Shown here: positions 1-8,631 of the stretch, in pieces
How positions within the stretch are numbered: the stretch's first letter is position 1
Layout of the letters: each line of letters starts with the position of its first letter
Assembly (NCBI RefSeq): GCF_028464145.1
Contig: NZ_JAQPCG010000003.1
Coordinates: 186,001-250,000, forward strand
Length of the DNA stretch: 64,000 bases
Reading direction: 5' to 3'
Source of the DNA: Maribacter sp. PR1
GTDB taxonomy: Bacteria; Bacteroidota; Bacteroidia; Flavobacteriales; Flavobacteriaceae
Notes under the pieces: model-generated
What the model was told of the DNA's origin: nothing
The model's input: only the letters and a program-made list of their open reading frames with translations
The model's database searches: none
Translations under genes and position numbers: made by a program

Positions 1-1579
1 CTTTTTTTCGTAGTTCCCGTAGGGTTTCGGGTGCAAAACCAGTCTCCAGATTCAAGGTGCCCCCATTGGTCATTTTGGATCCTGTAGGTTGCGAACTGCC
101 ACGATGTCGCATTCTGGGTGCATCCCCGGCTTCCTGTAAATTCATGCCAAAATCAACAACGTTCACTACAATCTGCGCATGCCCTTGAGGCTGTACCGCT
201 CCGCCCATAAGTCCGAAGCTTACCCAAGGTTTTCCACCTTTAGTGATAAATGCAGGAATAATGGTATGAAAAGGTCGTTTACCCGGTTCGAGTGCATTGG
301 CATGGGTTTTATCTTGAACATTGAACATTTGTCCCCGGTTTTGTAGTACAAAACCCAATCCGTCCGGTACCATCCCCGAGGCAAACTCTGAATAGATACT
401 TTGAATCAGGGAGACCATATTACCATCTTTATCGGCTACCGTCAAATACGTTGTATTCCCTGTCTCAATTTCCATATCCCCAGCAGGATAGGTATCGGCA
501 GCTTTGTCCGGATTTATGAGCTTTCTGCGTTGCGAAGCATAGTCATCGGACAATAGGGTTTCCAAAGGAATTTTGTTGAATTCAGGGTCCGCATAGAATT
601 TGGCCCGGTCTTCGTACGCCAGTTTTTTGGCTTCCGTGAGCACATGTAGGTATTCGGTGCTACCAAATCCCATTTCGCCGATATCAAACCCTTCAAGAAT
701 GTTCAACATCTGCAGTGCGGCTGTACCTTGTCCGTTGGGCGGAAGTTCCCAAACATCATACCCCCGATAATTAATGGACACCGGGGCTACCCAGTTGGAA
801 GTATGGCTAGCCAAATCTTCATAGCTTAAAAATCCGTCATGCTTTTTCATATAACTATCAATGGTCTTGGCAATGGAACCTTTGTAAAAGGCATCCCGAC
901 CCTCTTTGGCAATGAGCTGATAGGTATTGGCCAAATCGGTATTTACAAACACCTCGCCCTTTATAGGCGGACGGCCATTTGGCATATAGGTGTCGGCAAA
1001 ACCCGGTTGGTCTTGTACCGACTCATAACTTGATGCCATTTCATAGGCAATCACTTCCGATACCGGAAAACCATTATTGCCATAATCAATGGCAGGTTGT
1101 AAAATTTTATCCATAGACAGCTTCCCGAATTTTTCATGCAATTTGAACCAGCCATCCACACAACCCGGCACGGATACCGGCAGCGGGCCATAAAAAGGGA
1201 CATATTTCATTCCATTTTCAACAAAATAATCAATGGATAGCGATTTGGGCGCCCTCCCACTACCATTGAAACCATACAATTTTTGTTCTTCAGCGGACCA
1301 CACGATGGCGAAGATATCCCCCCCAATACCACAACTTGCGGGTTCTACGAGACCTAATACCGCATTGGCGGCTATGGCCGCATCCATGGCACTACCACCT
1401 TTTTTAAGAATCTCTAGGGCAGCTTGAGTAGCCAAAGGCTGACTGGTCGCCGCCATACCGTTCTGCGCCAGAATTTCCGAGCGCGTGGTAAAGGTTTCAC
1501 CGGTTAAACGATCCTGGGCGTTTAAAAGGCTACCCAAGGTTAAGAAGGCAATAATAGTGGGTAAAAATTTCATTTTCAT
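1..1579 (-). CDS. ggt: Gamma-glutamyltransferase (partial, 3' end outside window)
   Basis: This frame is open from the start near 1579 to the left edge, so the C-terminal end is missing. The family transfers or hydrolyses the gamma-glutamyl group of glutathione, and in bacteria it is exported and cleaves itself into two subunits. A signal peptide (MKMKFLPTIIAFLTLGSLLNA) opens the protein. The family hallmarks follow: GGSAMDAAIAANAVLGLVEP near residue 65, GIGGD, and the autoprocessing site with the nucleophilic Thr in TGNTTYLTVADKDGNMVS near residue 375. The later GGAVQPQGHAQ segment is also typical. Two in-frame ATGs (1579 and 1573) are possible starts. It is probably transcribed alone, because the next gene diverges. 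Confidence 0.93.
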   Translation of the reverse strand, partial: MKMKFLPTIIAFLTLGSLLNAQDRLTGETFTTRSEILAQNGMAATSQPLATQAALEILKKGGSAMDAAIAANAVLGLVEPASCGIGGDIFAIVWSAEEQKLYGFNGSGRAPKSLSIDYFVENGMKYVPFYGPLPVSVPGCVDGWFKLHEKFGKLSMDKILQPAIDYGNNGFPVSEVIAYEMASSYESVQDQPGFADTYMPNGRPPIKGEVFVNTDLANTYQLIAKEGRDAFYKGSIAKTIDSYMKKHDGFLSYEDLASHTSNWVAPVSINYRGYDVWELPPNGQGTAALQMLNILEGFDIGEMGFGSTEYLHVLTEAKKLAYEDRAKFYADPEFNKIPLETLLSDDYASQRRKLINPDKAADTYPAGDMEIETGNTTYLTVADKDGNMVSLIQSIYSEFASGMVPDGLGFVLQNRGQMFNVQDKTHANALEPGKRPFHTIIPAFITKGGKPWVSFGLMGGAVQPQGHAQIVVNVVDFGMNLQEAGDAPRMRHRGSSQPTGSKMTNGGTLNLETGFAPETLRELRKK

Positions 1580-1885
1580 ATTTTAAAAGGTGTTCTCTAT
1601 TCAAACCAAACCGATTTTAATAGTTGGATTGGATTAAAAAATTTGATTTTTCCTTTAAATATAAGGATAGTGTATCTAACATTTCCCTTTATTAAATATG
1701 ATGTTAAAATTTGTTTACGGGTTGTAAACTCTTTTCAAAATATTTTTTCTAGAGGAAACCATTAGTTTTTTGGTTAATGTGGTTTATCTTCTTAAAAAAC
1801 TTTGCAACTGAATTTTAATCCTTATCTATGCCCTGTAAAATTAAAATTCCCAAATCAGTTATAAATAGTATTTAACCTCACTCTT
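1580..1885. other. Divergent intergenic region
   Basis: This AT-rich 306-base gap lies between two divergent genes and should hold both promoters. I see no convincing terminator, small ORF or RNA gene. An AACTTTG stretch near 1798-1804 only loosely resembles the Bacteroidota -7 element. Confidence 0.4.
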
Positions 1886-3235
1886 ATGTATTTCAAAAAT
1901 TTTTTAATCAAGACTTTATTTCTAGCTGTTGTTGTATTTGTTTCAAGTTGTGCTAAGGATAATGAAGACGGCAACGAAAATCAGGTAAATTTAAATGACT
2001 TGATTACTATAAACATTCCTGAAGATTATTTACACGGTTTTACCATAAATTCGGTTGTTTTCGCCTCGAAAATGGATGGTTCCTTGCTTGCGTCATCACG
2101 TTTTACCTTTTCTGACAGGGTCGTTGTTTTGCATACCGAAGAGAATTTTCCGTCCGATGAAGAATATATGTTGACATTTGCCCTTACGGATAGTGGTTAT
2201 GCGACCCATTTGTTAACATACGCTAACTTAACTAAAACCAAAATATCAGAGATTAATTTAAAACAGCCGCTTAGATATCCAAATGGAACTACAAACACAT
2301 ATACAGCAAGTGGTTTTCAAACTTCGGATGGGATACATTCTTTTGCAGGATTAGGTAATTCTGGTACTTTACATGCATTTTATTTTGAACCTAACAGGAC
2401 TAACTTTAATCTCATACAAAGTCAAGATAAAAATGCTCCCCCTTACAATAAAATATATTTCTTTGGACAACCTAATACAGGTTTCCCTGAATATTCCTAT
2501 TTAATGCTTGACCTGCCTTTGAATAATGATTTTTCACTTAACAAAAATGAATTTTTAAATGAAGGAATTGACTCTAGGTCATTTACCATCTATAATCCAT
2601 ACACGTCAAAAATAGATAGGCCTCCGTATCTTTTAATTTATGGCTATTTGACCGAGAATGATGAGCAATTTCATCTATTTCATAGTGTTTCATTTACCGG
2701 CGCTTACACTGGAACAGATAATTATTTTTATACAAGCAACCTATTCCATAGTTTTTGGTATAAAATCTACAATGGGGACTATTATGCAGAAAAAAGAGGG
2801 CTTCCAGGCATGAATTTTGAAGTTCCCAACCTATCCATAGACTATACTTTAAAGGATTTAACGATCAATTTGGATGTTAAGGGAACAGACCATGAAGTGG
2901 GTAAAATTCAATTACTGGATTATGAAAGTAATAATTCAGTAAATTATATATGGAATTTTAGCTTTGATAGCCAGAAGATTTCATCCATTATTATTCCGGA
3001 ATTTCCGCCTGAAATGGATCCTAGCCAATTGCAAGGATATTATGAAAGTAAAACCTTCAAAGTTGGCTCGGCAGAAATATACAATTATTTTGGTTTTGAC
3101 ACTTATGATGACTACATCACAAAAATAGTGAAGGACCAAAACCATTTTTTTCAAGTTAGTCAGGGTTTTGAAATGAGTCCCACCTCTGACTATCCAATGT
3201 TTAATTTCCCCATTGACGATAATATTTCAGAATAG
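1886..3235 (+). CDS. Hypothetical lipoprotein
   Basis: A 449-aa protein of unknown function. The N-terminus is a lipoprotein signal with a hydrophobic stretch (residues 8-20) ending in the lipobox VSSC, with Cys22 the predicted lipidated residue, followed by an acidic KDNEDGNEN linker. A linker of this acidic kind after the lipidated Cys is common in Bacteroidota lipoproteins sent to the cell surface. The rest is rich in Tyr, Phe and Asn with alternating hydrophobic residues, suggesting a beta-sandwich extracellular protein. I recognise no catalytic motif. It stands alone, with large gaps on both sides. Confidence 0.8.
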   Translation: MYFKNFLIKTLFLAVVVFVSSCAKDNEDGNENQVNLNDLITINIPEDYLHGFTINSVVFASKMDGSLLASSRFTFSDRVVVLHTEENFPSDEEYMLTFALTDSGYATHLLTYANLTKTKISEINLKQPLRYPNGTTNTYTASGFQTSDGIHSFAGLGNSGTLHAFYFEPNRTNFNLIQSQDKNAPPYNKIYFFGQPNTGFPEYSYLMLDLPLNNDFSLNKNEFLNEGIDSRSFTIYNPYTSKIDRPPYLLIYGYLTENDEQFHLFHSVSFTGAYTGTDNYFYTSNLFHSFWYKIYNGDYYAEKRGLPGMNFEVPNLSIDYTLKDLTINLDVKGTDHEVGKIQLLDYESNNSVNYIWNFSFDSQKISSIIIPEFPPEMDPSQLQGYYESKTFKVGSAEIYNYFGFDTYDDYITKIVKDQNHFFQVSQGFEMSPTSDYPMFNFPIDDNISE

Positions 3236-3675
3236 CTATCATACAAACTTGCATGTCCCAGGGAGAGATTTTATCTCTTCATCTGAATTTTTATGTATAT
3301 TAATTGCTCTATTACCATTGCTTATCCTTTTGTTTATGGCTTTTTGACTATACCTCTAATAATTGTCCCTGGTGCTAAAAATGACTGTTTATAGTGTACA
3401 CCTTCGTTATTTTAAACCCGATGATTGTGGAGTTTAGGCATTTTATTAATTTTTTAAAGCCATAAAGGCAATATTTTTAATTGCAAGTTTATTTTTTGAG
3501 TTAATCTTGGATTGAAATAGGCTGGTCACCGTATAACATTTACTATGCCAATAATGTATCCAACAAGTTTAGCTATTAAAAAAGAAATGCTCATATAAGG
3601 GTTGATACCAGAAGTGAACATCGATGGAAGTCATACATTTTATTGGTTCATCGCAAAAAGGACCGCTTTGGTATG
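3236..3675. other. Intergenic region, no feature recognised
   Basis: A 440-base gap between convergent genes. A short GAGAGAT-TTT-ATCTCTT inverted repeat near 3264-3280 could be a weak transcript-end hairpin, but no T-tract follows. No coding small ORF was identified. Confidence 0.35.
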
Positions 3676-4461
3676 TCAATCCAACTCCCGAATCTTCATA
3701 TCACGGAACCACGATTCAAAATACCAGTTTTGAAGGGCTATTTTTCCCTTGGTTGACTTCCCAAAAGCAGGTCGGTCCTTAAAATTTGATGTTGCGACCG
3801 TTTTTGTCCATTCTGGAGAAGTTAAAACAGCTTCTGCCGTAAGAATGCCATTGAGATAAAATTGAATTTGGCCATCCTGTTGCACGATTTTGGCGGTATT
3901 CCATTGCCCGGTAGGTTTGGCCTCTACCGTATTCAATTGGGGAGAAAGGCCCCAAAGACAACCGGGTCTTTTCAAGGGTGTACCTGTATCCATATGTTTT
4001 GGTTCCAGAAGTTGGTATTCCGGTCCGGTCTCATAGGTGGCCCTAAATTCAGGGGATTCCTGAACATTTATAAAGACACCACCATTCCCGCGAAGTCCCA
4101 TTTGCCACTCAAAGGTCAGTTCGTAATTCTCAAATTCTGTATCGGTTACCAAATCCCCGAATATTTTGCTTTCATCGGTGGCATTGCAGTAAACGGTTCC
4201 GTCCTTCACTTCCCATGCGGAATAGCGGGTAGAATCCGGATTGTTGAATAAATGCCAACCGTTCAAGGTCTCACCATCAAATAGTAACCTCCACCCCTGT
4301 TCTTTTTCAATATCCATCAATTGATTGTGCACCTTATTTTTGATAGCGAGCTCCTTGGAGCGTTCAATCTGAAATTTCTTTTTGTCTTGCTGCTTACAGG
4401 AAAATGCCAGTAACAGACAGCAGATAAAACTTAAGGAAATGCGATTCATTGAAGTGGTCAT
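3676..4461 (-). CDS. DUF1080 (3-keto-disaccharide hydrolase domain) lipoprotein
   Basis: A 261-aa lipoprotein with signal and lipobox AFSC (Cys22). From about residue 56 it carries a DUF1080 domain opening with GWRLLFDGETLNGWHLF and continuing through WEVKDGTVYCN, ENYELTFEWQ and GNGGVFINV. This is the LamG-like jelly-roll fold of Pfam DUF1080, whose characterised members hydrolyse 3-keto-glycosides. The sugar substrate here is unknown. An alternative start at Met5 (4449) would give a more compact signal peptide. It is separated from the upstream minus-strand pair by about 150 bases, so it may have its own promoter. Confidence 0.9.
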   Translation of the reverse strand: MTTSMNRISLSFICCLLLAFSCKQQDKKKFQIERSKELAIKNKVHNQLMDIEKEQGWRLLFDGETLNGWHLFNNPDSTRYSAWEVKDGTVYCNATDESKIFGDLVTDTEFENYELTFEWQMGLRGNGGVFINVQESPEFRATYETGPEYQLLEPKHMDTGTPLKRPGCLWGLSPQLNTVEAKPTGQWNTAKIVQQDGQIQFYLNGILTAEAVLTSPEWTKTVATSNFKDRPAFGKSTKGKIALQNWYFESWFRDMKIRELD

Positions 4462-4613
4462 TTGGAATTACTTTCTTTCATGGACTTTATTGGTGTACCT
4501 AAACTATAAAGACTTCTAAAGTAATCAAAATTGACCTAACCCGCTGTTCAAAACTTTAGGAATAGGCCAGAGCTTGGATAATGAACAAACTGATAAAAAA
4601 ATGAAAGTAAAAA

Positions 4614-5729
4614 TTATTCAATTACAAAAGGCTTCATGAATATATCATTGTATTCAACTTGTTTTGGCTGGGTCAGAAGATTTTCATCAAACAATCGATT
4701 CAAATTGTTGCCAGCCCAATCTTCAAGCTTGGCATCCACCAAAAGATTGTAGTTTCCAGCATCCCAGAATTTTGTAGGTATAAACCGTACGGATGTTGCC
4801 AAACTGGAAACCTCCCATTGGCCGGATAAGGCTTCTCCATTGTCATTTTGAATTGTTAAACTTTCTTTTGCCAATACAAAGTCTACGGGTTCTTCAAATT
4901 GTATGGTTAAGGGCGACCTACTATCGGGATTGGGAGGAATTATATTCCAATTTTCAACATCAGGTTTAGTTTCATCCCGTTCGGTCACATGCCACGTTTT
5001 TCGATATCCTTGTTTTAAAGTTTGCCCATCGGTTGTTTTCCATGTATCGCTAATAACTAAGATGTAGTCATTGCCTGTTGATAAGGGAGGACCCTCTTCC
5101 CGATTCGGAATTAGGTCTGTCTTTATTCTACCCGGATCCAACCAAAGGGTCAATCGGTCATGTTCCCGGTTCCACAATTCGGTTTCTAAAGACAAAAAAA
5201 GCTGTTCTTCCTTTTTTTCAGTTTCATTATACACGGTGATATAATCCAAGGCATTACCCACATTTTGCATGGGCCTTGAAAACTGAATATATATTTTAAG
5301 CAAGTTTTGGGGAACGGTATCTTGAACAGGATAAATTTCTATGATTTCGGCAGTTTTTTCTGAGATTGAGGGAGGTATAACAAATTTGGACAATACTTCG
5401 TCACCTTTGCGAATTTCATAAGCTTCACCAGATGTAAAAGGTACTACAGGCGTAAATCTTTGCTGCTCGCCCACTCCATCAAAGCTCCCCAATAGAGCGG
5501 TCTCCTTCTCTCCTTGAAGATAGACGGCAATATCTTTTGAATTTTCAGGATACGCGAAACGAATACTAACTACCTTTTCACCCTTCTTTTCCATTTGAAT
5601 ATCTAGGGTATTTGTCGCTTCGTTACAGCCTGACAAGGAGCATAATGAAACATAAAAAAAGATCAGGTATCTCCTGATCTTTAGTAAGTTTTGGTTCGCA
5701 TCAACCAAGATGTTTACATTCTTCTGCAT
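4614..5729 (-). CDS. Lipoprotein with Ig-like (SbsA-type) domain
   Basis: A 371-aa predicted lipoprotein: a hydrophobic segment around residues 20-33 ends in LSGC (Cys35). The stretch around IYPVQDTVPQNLLKIYIQFSRPMQN resembles the bacterial Ig-like SbsA_Ig fold. A second similar unit is suggested by WNIIPPNPDSRSPLTIQFEEPVDF, then a C-terminal segment on an element of the type YNLLVDAKLEDWAGNNL. I infer a surface-exposed beta-sandwich protein without evident enzyme activity. The upstream gene ends 7 bases away in the same direction, so the two are probably cotranscribed. Confidence 0.75.
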   Translation of the reverse strand: MQKNVNILVDANQNLLKIRRYLIFFYVSLCSLSGCNEATNTLDIQMEKKGEKVVSIRFAYPENSKDIAVYLQGEKETALLGSFDGVGEQQRFTPVVPFTSGEAYEIRKGDEVLSKFVIPPSISEKTAEIIEIYPVQDTVPQNLLKIYIQFSRPMQNVGNALDYITVYNETEKKEEQLFLSLETELWNREHDRLTLWLDPGRIKTDLIPNREEGPPLSTGNDYILVISDTWKTTDGQTLKQGYRKTWHVTERDETKPDVENWNIIPPNPDSRSPLTIQFEEPVDFVLAKESLTIQNDNGEALSGQWEVSSLATSVRFIPTKFWDAGNYNLLVDAKLEDWAGNNLNRLFDENLLTQPKQVEYNDIFMKPFVIE

Positions 5730-5736
5730 TTATGTC

Positions 5737-6864
5737 CTACATTCTCTGGGTACTCCTACTTCTTAACACAAGATCACCTTCTGAGGTACGCTGCAGATAT
5801 ACGACGTTGTCATCTCCTAAATTGTCCATCTGAAGGATGTTCACCATGGGTAAAGAAATGTAGTCTACACCTTTGGCAACGGCCCACTCGTCTACAGGTT
5901 GCGTCATGGATTCCTTGGAATTTGCAATGTCCATATGGTCAATTTTCATAACGGGACGATTGCTGTTGGACATCAAGAAATAGGTTTTCCCTTCCTTTTC
6001 GTAAGAAATCATATCTAAAGGTGAATTTCCCGATCCCAATTCTGCTACGGTTCTTCCTTTGGTATGTTCCCCATTCTTTAGCTCGTCCATTGGAAATAAC
6101 ACCAAGGGTGTACAGGTATAGCTCGCCATCAGGTAGTCCTTTCCATCCATATTGATGACATCGAAAGTCTTAATGGGGGATTGTGTTTCATATTGCCCAT
6201 GGGCGGCATGATAAATCTCTAAAGACGCGTAATCTTGTTTTTCCGAAAAAGGAAAAGGAATACTTCTAAAGGTGGAACCAAATTCCTTGTTGGAAAGTCC
6301 GCTCACCAACACTTGTCCGTCATGATATTTAATATCGGAAATGGCCCAAACACGAAGTGGTCGTTCCCTGCGGTCCTTGGCGTCCTTGTCTATGGCATCC
6401 TTCAGGGCTATTTTGGAATGACTTATCTCGTTCAATGATACGTTCTCTAGGGATTCCCCTTGTAGTTTCATAAGTACGGGGGTGCCATCCATGGTTGAAA
6501 TGGCGAAATAGGCCGTTTTGGAAACTGGGTTTACCGCCATATCGTTGATTTCTATCTTGTCTGGTGTGGTCCCCAAGGAGGAGGCAATTTTTTTATCGAA
6601 TCCATCGATACTGATGTCTTCCGAAGTGGATTTCGATTTGGAATCATTTACATCCAAGGCATAAATCGTTGCATTTTTGGAATCCCCCAAGAACAAAATG
6701 CCTTCAGGCCCAAATGTCAATTGGTTTATTGATGCTATTTCCGGATTACCATATACAAAATTGGCCGTTAAGCTTGGTTTACTTTCATTTTCAGGCAGTA
6801 AACCGGCAGCGGTGGTCAGCAAAACGAGGACAATCACTAAAAATAGGGGTATTATCTTTTTCAT
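5737..6864 (-). CDS. Secreted beta-propeller-like protein, unknown function
   Basis: A 375-aa protein with an N-terminal signal peptide or anchor (MKKIIPLFLVIVLVLLTTAAG). Repeating units such as INQLTFGPEGILFLGDSKNATIYALDV, and later blocks of about 40-50 residues (AYFAISTMDGTPVLMKL, YLMASYTCTPLVLFPM, YFLMSNSNRPVMKI), suggest a propeller fold. I cannot assign a function. It is the first gene of a probable two-gene unit with the Ig-like lipoprotein 7 bases downstream, so the two may act together at the cell envelope. Confidence 0.72.
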   Translation of the reverse strand: MKKIIPLFLVIVLVLLTTAAGLLPENESKPSLTANFVYGNPEIASINQLTFGPEGILFLGDSKNATIYALDVNDSKSKSTSEDISIDGFDKKIASSLGTTPDKIEINDMAVNPVSKTAYFAISTMDGTPVLMKLQGESLENVSLNEISHSKIALKDAIDKDAKDRRERPLRVWAISDIKYHDGQVLVSGLSNKEFGSTFRSIPFPFSEKQDYASLEIYHAAHGQYETQSPIKTFDVINMDGKDYLMASYTCTPLVLFPMDELKNGEHTKGRTVAELGSGNSPLDMISYEKEGKTYFLMSNSNRPVMKIDHMDIANSKESMTQPVDEWAVAKGVDYISLPMVNILQMDNLGDDNVVYLQRTSEGDLVLRSRSTQRM

Positions 6865-7202
6865 AGGTTCTTAGAGTTTAAGTTACTCGTTAAGTTATTG
6901 AATTCCTTGGTCTTATAATATTTTTCAAGAGTCAATTAACTCAAGTTTAACAGGTTAGGTTGGCGCTTATATTTAGAATAAAATATGATTTAGAATTTTA
7001 CTTGTATTAATGAGTAAGGGAATTATTATAAAGGTTAAATATTTTGGAAACATGTAAGTGACCAGTCAATTTTCAAAGACTCTAGATTTTAATCTTGTTT
7101 GAAGCGTTTAAAAGACAAATAAAGGTTTAGAAGAAAAAATAAGAATATCGTCATGATGAAAATCATCATATTTCTTTCATCGAGATTAGGAGAAAAAATA
7201 AT
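6865..7202. other. Intergenic region, no feature recognised
   Basis: This AT-rich 338-base gap lies between two minus-strand genes. It should hold the promoter of the 6864 gene and the 3' region of the fabD-like gene. A short ATGAT-gaaa-ATCAT repeat near 7153 is too small to call. No small ORF is supported. Confidence 0.35.
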
Positions 7203-8078
7203 CTAAAAGATACCATCAGCTATTGCTTTTGTATGAATTTGTTTTACCAAGCCCCTTAAGAAATTTCCAGGGCCAATCTCGGTAAACTGGGTAGCTCCAT
7301 CCTCAGCCATTCGCAACATGGTATGACGCCACAACACTGGGTGAGTCAATTGAGCAATCAAGTTCTTTTTAATCGTTTCAATATTAAGTGTTGGTCTAGC
7401 GGTAACATTTTGATAAATAGGACAAATAGGAGTATTAAATGTAGTTTCTTCGATTGCAATTTTAAATTCATCAACTGCAGGTTGCATAAAAGGAGAATGA
7501 AATGCACCACTTACAGGCAATTGTAATATTCTTGATGCGGCGGGTTTTAGTCTTTCACAGGCTTTTTTTAAAGCTTTTTTATCTCCAGAGATAACTACTT
7601 GATTTGGTGCATTGTAATTGGCAGGAACCACTATCCCATCTATTTGTTGACAAATGTTTTTAACAATGACATCGTAAAGACCAATTATGACAGCCATACC
7701 GGTATTTTCATCGGCACATACTTTTTGCATCGCTAGAGCTCGTCTTGAAATTAACTGTAATGCAGAGACAAAATCCAAAGAACCTGCATTGGTCAGCGCA
7801 GTAATTTCACCTAGGGAATGACCCGCAACCATATCAGGTTTAAACCTAGTCCCTAAATTTTGAGTAAGAATGTAGGAGTGTAAAAAGATAGCAGGTTGGG
7901 CATATATGGTTTGCTTCAAATCTTTTACCGATCCATTAAACATGATATCGGTGAGCGGAAATCCTAAAACTTTATTGGCTTTATTGAAATAGACTTTGGC
8001 TATAGGAGATTCATCATATAACTTTTTTCCCATTCCCGGAAATTGTGAACCCTGGCCAGGGAATAAGTATGCGTGCAT
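7203..8078 (-). CDS. fabD: Malonyl-CoA:ACP transacylase (FabD-like, stand-alone AT)
   Basis: A 291-aa cytoplasmic acyltransferase that moves malonyl groups from CoA to acyl carrier protein. Diagnostic sites are present: FPGQGSQ at the start, the nucleophile Ser88 in GHSLGE, Arg113 in SRRALAMQK, QVVISG, and the catalytic His in GAFHSP near residue 196. The length is normal. The sequence, as I recall it, differs from the usual flavobacterial housekeeping FabD (FPGQGAQFTGMG; GHSLGEFSAL), and no other fatty-acid genes lie beside it. It may therefore be a second paralog serving a specialised acyl or polyketide pathway; that part is inference. Confidence 0.85.
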   Translation of the reverse strand: MHAYLFPGQGSQFPGMGKKLYDESPIAKVYFNKANKVLGFPLTDIMFNGSVKDLKQTIYAQPAIFLHSYILTQNLGTRFKPDMVAGHSLGEITALTNAGSLDFVSALQLISRRALAMQKVCADENTGMAVIIGLYDVIVKNICQQIDGIVVPANYNAPNQVVISGDKKALKKACERLKPAASRILQLPVSGAFHSPFMQPAVDEFKIAIEETTFNTPICPIYQNVTARPTLNIETIKKNLIAQLTHPVLWRHTMLRMAEDGATQFTEIGPGNFLRGLVKQIHTKAIADGIF

Positions 8079-8183
8079 ATTTTTATACTTTTAGGAAATT
8101 GTCCAGATAATAATCTTAATTATTAATTCTTAAAAAGTTTAAGGACAAAATGTCGAAAAAAAGGTTCAGATGTGTAATCACAC

Positions 8184-8213
8184 ACTAATTATTAAATAAC
8201 TTGAATAATTAGT
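8184..8213. promoter_or_regulatory. 10-bp perfect inverted repeat upstream of the fabD-like gene
   Basis: ACTAATTATT and its exact complement AATAATTAGT are separated by 10 bases. The repeat sits about 105 bases upstream of the minus-strand fabD-like start. It could be an operator or an RNA hairpin, but AT-rich repeats also arise by chance. Confidence 0.3.
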
Positions 8214-8330
8214 TCCTACAATAAGAAATACAGATATATTTTTTAAACGCATTATTAATAAGTGTTCTTATTTTATTTGAAAGCGATCAATAATTAATCG
8301 ACTTAAATTATTTTACCCAAAATATAAACT

Positions 8331-8557
8331 ATGGCTTCGGGATTTCTTAAAGTTCTTGAAGATGTTGCAACGCTTTTAGACGATGTACCATGAGCAAAGT
8401 AGCAACAATGAAAATCTCCGGTAATTTTGTCGATGACGTGTAGGTTAATGGAGAAAAGGACTCAGCATTTGTTTCTAAGCGGAAACTTCCTGATTTAAAA
8501 GTCATAACGAAAGGGATATCAGGTAATTCAAATTTATGCTAAAATCATTTATACCGT
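8331..8557 (+). pseudogene. Broken 5' fragment of a DUF808-family gene
   Basis: This stretch aligns with the first 210 or so bases of the intact DUF808 gene at 10605. It reads MASGFLKVLEDVATLLDDV and then stops at a TGA. Against the intact copy there is a 4-base deletion at the VASM codons. Further on a TAG sits inside the conserved DD.xVN.EK segment (D-D-V-stop-V-N-G-E-K), and a later frameshift precedes a degenerate counterpart of KGSLLNKLIILP. The roughly 25 bases before the ATG also resemble those before the intact gene. It is a decayed partial duplicate and should not be annotated as coding. Confidence 0.8.
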
Positions 8558-8631
8558 TTCAATATCTATATTGCCAATACAATCTTTAAATCAATCTGGC
8601 GTTTTCACAAAGTATTACTATTTTATTTGGT

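Noticed and set aside
3862-4251. 129-codon open frame on the plus strand
   Set aside because: It is antisense to the DUF1080 gene and has no recognisable signal, domain or codon pattern, so it is a shadow of that gene.
8171-8184. TGTGTAATCACACA as a CRP-like site
   Set aside because: The spacing between TGTG and CACA is too short for the CRP consensus, and CRP operators of that type are not established in this phylum.
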